A stretch of 20,446 nt of DNA from an uncultured Blautia sp. (GTDB taxonomy: Bacteria; Bacillota; Clostridia; Lachnospirales; Lachnospiraceae). The notes under the pieces are model-generated. The model searched no databases. It saw nothing but the letters and a program-made list of their open reading frames with translations, and was not told where the DNA came from. Position 1 is the stretch's first letter, and the number at the start of each line of letters is the position of its first letter. The translations under genes were made by a program, and so were the position numbers. Positions 14,455-20,446 of the stretch are shown one piece after another. The DNA is taken from assembly GCA_946629475.1 (NCBI GenBank), contig CAMOXX010000025.1, positions 1-20,446 on the forward strand, given 5' to 3'.

Positions 14455-15711
14455 ATGAGCCCTGCAAAAATCAACGCACTGAGACGAAAATTCATAATGA
14501 TTGCCATGGGCTCGTTCCTCCTGGTGATGCTGCTCACAGGATTTCTGGTGAATATTGCGTACAGTCATGCCCTGAGACATCAGATGCAGGATGTTCTGGA
14601 GGACCTTGTGGAAAACGAAGGTATGATGCCGGAACGGCATACAACGGATGATGAAAATTCGCGTGTGCTGGAGGAATACAGGAAAGGGCTGCGGTACTTT
14701 TTTGTAATTTTTGACCGGGATGACAAGGTTCTGAAGATCGACACGGAGCATGTGGATTTCCTGACGGAGGAGAGGGCTGAGAGCCATGCGCGGGAGGTCC
14801 TGGACCGGATCTTTGACTTTGGAGTTTACCGGAACTATTATTACCGGGTTGCTGATCTCAGCGGGGACAGGACAATCGCGGCTTTTGTCAACAGCACGGT
14901 GCAGCTCCGGATCCGCACTGAGGTAGTTAAGCACACGGTGCTGATCTGCGCGGCGGGGCTTTTCATCACCTTCGGCGTTGTATTTCATTTTTCGGGGCGC
15001 GCGATACGGTCCGAGATCGAAAACGCAATGCGGCAGAAGGAATTCATCACAAATGCGAGCCATGAGCTGAAAACACCGCTTGCCGTGATCCGGGCCAATA
15101 CCGAGATCATTGAGATGACCGGCGGTGAAAGCGAATGGACACAGTCGACGCTCCGCCAGGTAGAGCATATGAACGGGCTGATCCAGAACCTTGTGATGAT
15201 CGCCAGGGCCCAGGAAAAGGAAGACCTGAGCCTGCTGGAGGAGGTCGATGTCACCAAAGCGGTCCGGGAGACGGCTGAACCGTTTACATCCCTTGCAAAG
15301 CAGGGCAGCAAAACGTTCAAATGGGAGCTTGAGGAAGGCGTGACCATGCGGATCGACGAGAGCGCCGTCCGGCAGCTTGCGTCCATACTTGTGGACAATG
15401 CTTTTAAATACTGTGATGAAAACGGGACAATCCGCATTGTTCTGACAAGAATGAAAAAGGGCCGCCAGATTGTCCTTGCGGTATTCAATTCCTATGCGGC
15501 AGGCGAGGCGATCGATTACAACCGGTACTTTGAGAGGTTCTACAGGGAGGACAAATCCCACGAGAACCAGAAAGGTTATGGAATCGGGCTTTCGATGGCA
15601 GAAAGCATCTGCAGCCAGTACGGGGGGAAAATCCGTGCGGAATGGCGGAACGGTGTGATTGCTTTTATATGTACCTTTGACAGAAAAAAAACACCTAAGA
15701 AACCGGAGTAA
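14455..15711 (+). CDS. Membrane sensor histidine kinase with atypical G1 box
   Basis: A 418-residue kinase. Two membrane segments (about 13-36 and 158-180) bracket an extracellular sensor of about 120 residues with no motif I recognise. The HisKA dimerisation domain has His203 in NASHELKTPL. The ATPase domain shows the N box VDNAFKYC (Asn315), an F-box-like YFERFYREDKSH and the G2 box GYGIGL. The usual D-x-G-x-G (G1) box is not recognisable: the expected place reads FNSYAAGEAID from about residue 344. Many clostridial kinases have weak G1 boxes, so it may still be active. No clear HAMP domain is seen. AGGAGG at 14445-14450 is four bases from ATG 14455. It pairs with the response regulator just upstream. 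Confidence 0.92.
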   Translation: MSPAKINALRRKFIMIAMGSFLLVMLLTGFLVNIAYSHALRHQMQDVLEDLVENEGMMPERHTTDDENSRVLEEYRKGLRYFFVIFDRDDKVLKIDTEHVDFLTEERAESHAREVLDRIFDFGVYRNYYYRVADLSGDRTIAAFVNSTVQLRIRTEVVKHTVLICAAGLFITFGVVFHFSGRAIRSEIENAMRQKEFITNASHELKTPLAVIRANTEIIEMTGGESEWTQSTLRQVEHMNGLIQNLVMIARAQEKEDLSLLEEVDVTKAVRETAEPFTSLAKQGSKTFKWELEEGVTMRIDESAVRQLASILVDNAFKYCDENGTIRIVLTRMKKGRQIVLAVFNSYAAGEAIDYNRYFERFYREDKSHENQKGYGIGLSMAESICSQYGGKIRAEWRNGVIAFICTFDRKKTPKKPE

Positions 15712-15712
15712 T

Positions 15713-16495
15713 ATGAAAAAAGCAGTTTTTTTCGACATAGACAGAACCATCTGGAACTGGAAGAACGAGATCCCGGAGAGTACGGTTTCGGCAATCAGAA
15801 GGCTGCGTGCCAACGGACACCTGGCTTTTCTGTGTACCGGGAGAGCGCGTGGATATATCCGTCATCCGGATCTTTTAGGAATCGGGTTTGACGGCATCGT
15901 TTCCGGATGCGGAACAATGATTGAATATCAGGGAGAGACGGTTTTTTACCATGAGCTGGAGCAGCCGCTGGTTGAATGGACCGTCCGGACGGTACGGAAG
16001 CATGGATTCAAGCCGATCCTTGAGGGAAGAAGGCACCTTTATCTGGAACTGGAGGATTTTGATAAGGATCTTTACGGCAGGAAGGTGATCGCGGAGATGG
16101 GAGACGATCTCCGCTCCATCGACGCGGAGTGGGGCAGGTGGGAAGTTTCAAAGCTTTCGTGCACCACCGATACGCCGGAAAGGGAAGCGTGTTTTGCGGA
16201 GCTTTCGGAATATTATGATTTTCTGATTCATGACCCGACTGTCGCGGAGATTGTGCCGAAAGGTTTTGACAAGGCAACGGGCATGCGGGATGTGTGCGGC
16301 ATGATCGGTGTGGATATGGCAGATACGATTGCGTTTGGGGACAGCGAAAATGACAGGGCAATGATTATCACCGCCGGTACAGGCGTCGCGATGGGGGACG
16401 GTTCTCCTGCGATCCGGGAGATCGCCGACTATGTCACGAAACCGATGGAAGAGGGCGGAATATATCATGCCTGCAGCGAGCTGGGCCTTTTGTAA
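15713..16495 (+). CDS. HAD-IIB (Cof-type) phosphatase
   Basis: A 260-residue cytoplasmic HAD-superfamily hydrolase of the Cof/YbiV type, acting on sugar phosphates or other small phosphate esters. The four HAD motifs are visible: FFDIDRT (Asp8 nucleophile, Asp10), LCTGRARG (motif II), Lys in PKGFDKATGM (motif III) and FGDSENDRAMI (motif IV). The end YVTKPMEEGGIYHA is typical of the family. ATG 15713 lies one base after the kinase stop, with CGGAG at 15704-15708; an in-frame upstream ATG at 15659 lies inside the kinase gene and would remove the normal N-terminus. The substrate is unknown; genes of this family are promiscuous. It shares the run with the two-component system and probably the same transcript. 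Confidence 0.92.
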   Translation: MKKAVFFDIDRTIWNWKNEIPESTVSAIRRLRANGHLAFLCTGRARGYIRHPDLLGIGFDGIVSGCGTMIEYQGETVFYHELEQPLVEWTVRTVRKHGFKPILEGRRHLYLELEDFDKDLYGRKVIAEMGDDLRSIDAEWGRWEVSKLSCTTDTPEREACFAELSEYYDFLIHDPTVAEIVPKGFDKATGMRDVCGMIGVDMADTIAFGDSENDRAMIITAGTGVAMGDGSPAIREIADYVTKPMEEGGIYHACSELGLL

Positions 16496-16534
16496 CAGCG
16501 GAACAATCCGTTATCTGCTTTTGGCGGGTGAACC

Positions 16535-18445
16535 ATGTTATACGAAATATCAGACGGGACAGTGACATCCGGCGGCACGGTCGTTCTGTCCCATATTCAT
16601 TTTGAGATAAGAGGAACGGAAAAGATCGGCCTTGTCGGTCCGAACGGAGCCGGTAAAACCACATTGCTCCGCCTGATCGCCGGGGATATTTCACCGGACC
16701 GGGATGATCGGCGGCAGGGTCCGGCAATCCGTACTTCCAGAAATCTGACGATCGGGATGCTCTCGCAGACCCAGGAAAAGGACACAGAAAAAACGATCGA
16801 TGAGCTTCTGATGGAAGCCTGCCCGGCAGAGGACGAGTATTCGAAAGAACGTTATGACTATCAGATGGAGTACGACCGCATTTTTACCGGCTTCGGGTTC
16901 CGCATGGAGGATAAGAAAAAGAAGCTGGGAAGCTTTTCCGGCGGGGAGCAGACCAGAATCGCAATGATACGCCTGCTGCTGATGAAGCCGGATATCCTTC
17001 TCCTGGACGAGCCGACCAACCATCTGGATCTTCCGAAAACAGAGTGGCTCGAGGATTATATGCGGCATTACGGCCGGGCGGCTGTTTTTGTGTCGCACGA
17101 CCGGTTTTTTCTTGACCGTGTCACAGACGTGATTTACGACCTGGAGCACGGGAAGCTGCACCGGTATTCGGGAAATTATACGCATTTCCGGGAACAGAAG
17201 AAAAAAGATAAGGCAGCGGCGCTGAAAGCCTGGGAGAGCCAGCAGAAGGAAATGGAACGGCTGGATGCCCTGATCGAAAAATTCAGGCATAAGCCGAGGA
17301 AAGCAGCTTTTGCGAGATCGAGGAAGACGATCCTTTCAAGGATGGAAAAGCTTCCCAGGCCTGAGGAGGACGACATTCCGGTTTTTTCGAAAGAAATTGA
17401 GCCGCTGATTTACGGGAACAAATGGCCTGTTGAGGCAAAAAAACTGGAAATCGGGTACGACAGATCTCTTCTGACACTTTCACTCCGGGTGCGCCGCGGG
17501 CAGAAGATCGGCATCATCGGAGACAACGGGAGCGGGAAAACGACATTTTTAAAGACGATAGCCGGGCTGAATCCTCCTTTATCCGGAGAATGCAGGCTTG
17601 GCGACAGGACGACGATCGGATATTTTGACCAGCAGACGGCGGCAATCCATACCGACGACCTGGTTGTAGATCATTTTCACCGGCTTTTTCCTGCGATGAC
17701 GGAGAAAGAGGTGAGAGGCATCCTCGGGAGATATCTCTTTGGCGGACAGAAGGCACAGACCCGCGTCGGAAGCCTCTCGGGCGGGGAGAAGGCCAGGCTG
17801 ATCCTTGCGGAGCTTCTGGAAAGCAGGCCGAATCTTCTGCTTCTGGATGAGCCTACCAACCATATGGATATCCGGGCAAAGGAAACGCTGGAGAATGCCA
17901 TCCTGGCTTACACGGGAACGGTCCTGTTTGTTTCGCATGACCGTTATTTTATACAGAAGGTGGCAGACGCGATTCTGCTGTTTGAAGAAGGCCGGGCGAT
18001 GTATTATCCCTTTGGATATGAGCACTATCTGGAGAGGGCGTCCCGGGGAAAGGGAGAAAACCTGAGTGCCATGATCCGGTCCGAGGATCAGGCGATGCTG
18101 GAGGGACTCCGCGCCGTGCCCGAAAAGGAACGGCACCGTCTGAAAGAGTACAGCACCGAGGAGCTGAACCGCGACTGGAGATACCGGCTGGCAAAAGAGG
18201 AGCTTTTGGAGTCCGAGGAGAATTACGTGAGGCTGCGGGACGCGGCGGATGCTGTTTATCAGGAAGAATACTGCCGGTGGGCGGAAGGACTGAACGGGCA
18301 GAAGCCGGTTTCGATGGAGCAGAATGAATCCGTGGCAGAGAAAACGAACTGCGGCCGGGCAGCGGAGAAGCTCCGCAAGGCGGAAGAACGGCTGGCGGCA
18401 GCCCAGGTTGAGTTTTATGAAATAACGCAGACGGAAGAAGGCTGA
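16535..18445 (+). CDS. ABC-F family ATPase (ribosome-associated)
   Basis: A 636-residue protein with two ATPase domains in one chain and no membrane segment, typical of ABC-F translation factors and antibiotic-protection proteins. Walker A motifs are GPNGAGKTT (35-43) and GDNGSGKTT (329-337); signature motifs are SGGEQ (Ser135) and SGGEK (Ser415); Walker B pairs are Asp158-Glu159 and Asp438-Glu439, each followed by PTNH. The linker between domains (about 225-300) is charged and contains FRHKPRKAAFARSRK, the part that contacts tRNA in the ribosomal E site. A C-terminal extension of about 130 residues (505-636) is rich in Glu, Arg and Ala and looks helical or coiled-coil. The start has only a weak GGGTG Shine-Dalgarno. 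Whether it protects against antibiotics or tunes translation is not decidable here. Confidence 0.93.
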   Translation: MLYEISDGTVTSGGTVVLSHIHFEIRGTEKIGLVGPNGAGKTTLLRLIAGDISPDRDDRRQGPAIRTSRNLTIGMLSQTQEKDTEKTIDELLMEACPAEDEYSKERYDYQMEYDRIFTGFGFRMEDKKKKLGSFSGGEQTRIAMIRLLLMKPDILLLDEPTNHLDLPKTEWLEDYMRHYGRAAVFVSHDRFFLDRVTDVIYDLEHGKLHRYSGNYTHFREQKKKDKAAALKAWESQQKEMERLDALIEKFRHKPRKAAFARSRKTILSRMEKLPRPEEDDIPVFSKEIEPLIYGNKWPVEAKKLEIGYDRSLLTLSLRVRRGQKIGIIGDNGSGKTTFLKTIAGLNPPLSGECRLGDRTTIGYFDQQTAAIHTDDLVVDHFHRLFPAMTEKEVRGILGRYLFGGQKAQTRVGSLSGGEKARLILAELLESRPNLLLLDEPTNHMDIRAKETLENAILAYTGTVLFVSHDRYFIQKVADAILLFEEGRAMYYPFGYEHYLERASRGKGENLSAMIRSEDQAMLEGLRAVPEKERHRLKEYSTEELNRDWRYRLAKEELLESEENYVRLRDAADAVYQEEYCRWAEGLNGQKPVSMEQNESVAEKTNCGRAAEKLRKAEERLAAAQVEFYEITQTEEG

Positions 18446-18514
18446 ACAGACACTTTTTCTGCCAAAAATCAGGAATACCTGTGAATGTACTGAAAGGTCA
18501 GAAGGAGAGAATTT

Positions 18515-19309
18515 ATGGAATTGCTTGAAAGAATCAGGGAAGCTGCCCGCGGAGCGGGGGAAATCATGAAAAGTGCCTCTGACATCCGTCCGTCTGAGAT
18601 AAAAAGCGGACATGCCAATTTTGTGACAGAATATGACGCCCTTGTCCAGGAATACCTGGAGGAGAAACTGGCGGGCATTCTTCCCGAAGCCACTTTTGTG
18701 GCGGAAGAGGAGGGCCAGGAGGTATTTAAGGAGCAGGATAAAACGGGGTTCACCTTTGTCATTGATCCGATCGACGGAACATCCAACTTTATGAAAGGAC
18801 TCCGCCCGAGTGTGACGAGCATCGCGCTCCTGAAGGACGGAAAGCCGTATCTGGGGGTCATTTATGACCCGTACTCGGACAGCATGTACTATGCCGAAAA
18901 AGGCCGTGGTGCTTATCTGAACGGCTCCAGAATCATGAGCTCGGAAGCTCCGCTTTCCGGGAGCCTTGTCTCCATGGGGACAGCGCCGTACTATGAGAAA
19001 GAAGTATCTGCTTCAGCCTTCGTCATCGGTCACAGATATCTGCAGCGCAGTATTGATGTGCGGCGGAGCGGGAGTGCCGCATATGACCTGTGCCTGGTCG
19101 CGTCGGGAGTCACCGGGCTGTTTTTTGAACCGAGGCTGTGCCTGTGGGACTACGCGGCCGGGGCATGCATTGTCTGCGAAGCAGGAGGCCGGATTACCGA
19201 CTTTCTTGGGAATCCGCTTTCCTTTACCGGAAAATCATCGATCGTGGCTGCGTCACAGGGGATAGTAAAAGAAGGCGGTTATCTGCCGCCGGAGGAACTG
19301 ATCCGTTGA
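18515..19309 (+). CDS. Inositol monophosphatase family protein
   Basis: A 264-residue soluble phosphatase of the IMPase/SuhB/CysQ superfamily. Metal-binding motifs are VAEEEG (Glu64/65), VIDPIDGTSNF (Asp84, Asp87, with Gly-Thr 88-89) and LWDYAAGA (Asp212), the usual set for Mg2+-dependent removal of phosphate. The length matches the family. Substrates in the family include inositol phosphates, fructose-1,6-bisphosphate and 3'-phosphoadenosine phosphates; the sequence does not settle which. AAGGAG (18502-18507) is seven bases from ATG 18515. It lies 69 bases after the ABC-F gene and 47 bases before the channel gene on the same strand. No clear promoter or terminator lies between, so it may belong to the same long transcript. 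Confidence 0.92.
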   Translation: MELLERIREAARGAGEIMKSASDIRPSEIKSGHANFVTEYDALVQEYLEEKLAGILPEATFVAEEEGQEVFKEQDKTGFTFVIDPIDGTSNFMKGLRPSVTSIALLKDGKPYLGVIYDPYSDSMYYAEKGRGAYLNGSRIMSSEAPLSGSLVSMGTAPYYEKEVSASAFVIGHRYLQRSIDVRRSGSAAYDLCLVASGVTGLFFEPRLCLWDYAAGACIVCEAGGRITDFLGNPLSFTGKSSIVAASQGIVKEGGYLPPEELIR

Positions 19310-19356
19310 TCTGTGAAGGCACTGAGCAGATACCAGATAATATTGCGAGGAAAAAG

Positions 19357-20325
19357 ATGCCTGGTAACATCAGAAAACAGAAAAAGAGAATCTTTGATAT
19401 CATTCAGATCGGAAATGTCAGCGACGTTGCGAGCCGGGTGGTTGACCTGGTCCTGGTTGCTGTGATTCTCCTGAATATCACGGTGATGATCCTCCAGACC
19501 TTTGATGAACTGGACAGGTTCAGCCATGTTTTCGAGGTGATCGAGACTGCCACGATCTGCTTCTTTATTGTAGAGTATATACTGCGGCTGTGGACTTCGG
19601 AGTATCTTTTTCCGGAAAGGGACCGACTCCATGCACTGCTGGGGTTTGTCCTCTCCTTCGATGGAATCGTGGAGCTTCTGACGATCCTGCCCTTTTTCTT
19701 CCTGTCGGGCTTTGTGGCCTTCCGGATGCTGAGAGTAGTCCGCATTTTTCACCTGTTCCGGATCAACGCGAACTATGATTCCTTCAATGCGATCACATCG
19801 GTTTTATATGAAAAGAAGAGGCAGCTGGTTTCCTCTGTATTCATCATAGTGGTTCTGATGCTGGCAGCCTCTCTTTTTATGTACAGCGCGGAGCACGATG
19901 CGCAGCCGGATGTCTTTCAGAATGCCTTTTCCGGAATCTGGTGGAGCGTCTCCACACTGCTCACGGTCGGGTACGGAGATATTTACCCTGTAACATTTGC
20001 CGGAAAGGTCCTGGCAATCATCATAGCATTCCTCGGTGTGGCGGCTGTGGCAGTCCCCACAGGTATCATTTCGGCGGGCTTTGTCGAGCAGTATACGCGC
20101 CTGGCAAAGGAGGACGGGATGACCGACCTGGCACTCGGCCTTCAAACTGTCATAGTCAGCATCGACAGCGCATGGATCGGGATGACCGTTGCGGAGGCAC
20201 AGAAGGCTTCGGGAACCGATATTGTGCTGGCTGCCCACCACAACCGCTCGTTTGTGCCCCATCCGGACTACCGCATTCAGCTGGGGGATGCCCTGGCAGT
20301 GCATTTCCCGGATAAAGACGCCTGA
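19357..20325 (+). CDS. Six-TM voltage-gated-type K+ channel with C-terminal TrkA-C-like domain
   Basis: A 322-residue membrane protein. Six hydrophobic segments are visible, with an S4-like segment FRMLRVVRIFHLFRI carrying spaced Arg residues (voltage-sensor type), then a pore loop with the K+ selectivity filter TVGYGD (203-208) and the inner helix VPTGIISAGFVEQY. A cytoplasmic tail of about 75 residues (VIVSIDSAWIGMTVAEA...LGDALAVHFP) resembles the RCK-C/TrkA-C domain; no preceding RCK-N (Rossmann) domain is present. It probably forms a tetrameric K+ channel gated by voltage and perhaps by a ligand bound at the tail. ATG 19357 follows GAGGA (19347-19351); the open frame further upstream overlaps the IMPase gene in another frame and is not coding. 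Confidence 0.92.
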   Translation: MPGNIRKQKKRIFDIIQIGNVSDVASRVVDLVLVAVILLNITVMILQTFDELDRFSHVFEVIETATICFFIVEYILRLWTSEYLFPERDRLHALLGFVLSFDGIVELLTILPFFFLSGFVAFRMLRVVRIFHLFRINANYDSFNAITSVLYEKKRQLVSSVFIIVVLMLAASLFMYSAEHDAQPDVFQNAFSGIWWSVSTLLTVGYGDIYPVTFAGKVLAIIIAFLGVAAVAVPTGIISAGFVEQYTRLAKEDGMTDLALGLQTVIVSIDSAWIGMTVAEAQKASGTDIVLAAHHNRSFVPHPDYRIQLGDALAVHFPDKDA

Positions 20326-20350
20326 AATTCCCCTGCATCCTGAAAAAATA

Positions 20351-20359
20351 GAGGAGGTG
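20351..20359 (+). promoter_or_regulatory. Strong Shine-Dalgarno without a standard start codon at normal distance
   Basis: GAGGAGGTG is an ideal ribosome binding site, yet no ATG or TTG lies 5-10 bases downstream. The GTG at 20357-20359 or nearby is inside or against the site. The only plausible initiation triplet at the right distance is CTG 20364, followed by ATC. It supports the short frame that follows. Confidence 0.45.
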
Positions 20360-20363
20360 TTTC

Positions 20364-20441
20364 CTGATCAAGGCGACAGGACTGGATATCGTCGGGGCCG
20401 ATGCGGAGAGCATTATGAATGAAGTGATTTCGTATCTGTGA
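20364..20441 (+). CDS. Possible 25-residue CTG-initiated small ORF
   Basis: CTG 20364 is six bases after AGGAGG (20352-20357). The 25-codon frame reads IKATGLDIVGAD and ends with NEVISYL, then TGA at 20439-20441. A GTG at 20438, read GTG AAG ATA to the window end, would overlap this stop by four bases (GTGA), the layout of a coupled downstream gene. An upstream TAG at 20349 closes the frame, so no ATG, GTG or TTG start is available. It could be a leader peptide, a real small protein with a rare start, or a gene whose ATG was lost by mutation or sequencing error. I recognise no family. Low confidence. Confidence 0.25.
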   Translation: MIKATGLDIVGADAESIMNEVISYL

Positions 20442-20446
20442 AGATA

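Noticed and set aside
14215..15813. A 532-codon open frame on the minus strand opposite the response regulator and histidine kinase genes
   Set aside because: It lies opposite two clearly recognised genes with intact motifs, shows no family motif itself and is rich in His, Arg, Pro and Cys as antisense frames of such genes usually are.
18446..18514. Possible terminator after the ABC-F gene
   Set aside because: A T-run is present near 18454 but no stable stem precedes it, and the CAGG/CCTG pair nearby is only four base pairs.

Overview
The window reads as a chromosomal segment of a low-to-mid G+C Gram-positive anaerobe, most likely a clostridium of the Lachnospiraceae type. This is inferred from strong AGGAGG-type ribosome binding sites, tightly packed operons, a dlt-like cassette, an RNA-level hairpin terminator with a T-tract, extended -10 promoters, and a small cysteine-rich protein of a kind common in these bacteria. 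No rRNA, tRNA, CRISPR array, insertion sequence or phage gene was seen. No gene-free stretch exceeds about 140 bases.

Region 1 (1-7473, plus strand) is a dlt-like surface-acylation cassette. It holds two tandem paralogous membrane-anchored SGNH-type proteins with fibronectin-III-like tails (the first cut by the window edge), an MBOAT O-acyltransferase, a DltA-like adenylating enzyme, a GNAT acyltransferase, a DltC-like carrier protein and a third SGNH/DltD-like protein, closed by a near-perfect bidirectional terminator. The likely flow is: ligase activates an amino acid (or similar acid), loads it on the carrier, MBOAT moves it across the membrane, and SGNH proteins place it on cell-surface polymers. 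Three points differ from the classical dlt operon. The MBOAT ends in an F-x-Y-x-x-F motif like that of DltX, the ligase has Ser where DltA has a selectivity-related Cys, and there is a GNAT enzyme plus three SGNH proteins. This is the best candidate here for an under-described system.

Region 2 (7526-9780, minus strand) holds a DHH/DHHA1 phosphoesterase with a clear own promoter and a peptidase T.

Region 3 (9863-11237, plus) has two monocistronic-looking genes, each behind an extended -10 promoter: a small eight-cysteine protein (DUF6171-like) and an aldose-1-epimerase-like protein.

Region 4 (11321-20325, plus) is a long co-directional run: orphan PTS EIIC-like membrane protein, purine nucleoside phosphorylase (deoD), small alarmone synthetase (start overlapping deoD stop), OmpR-type response regulator, histidine kinase, HAD-IIB phosphatase, ABC-F ATPase, inositol-monophosphatase-like enzyme and a six-TM K+ channel with a TrkA-C-like tail. 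The first seven are tightly spaced and may be one transcript linking purine salvage, (p)ppGpp-type signalling, a two-component system and a ribosome-associated ATPase. The window ends in a possible 25-codon CTG-initiated frame that overlaps the start of a further gene.
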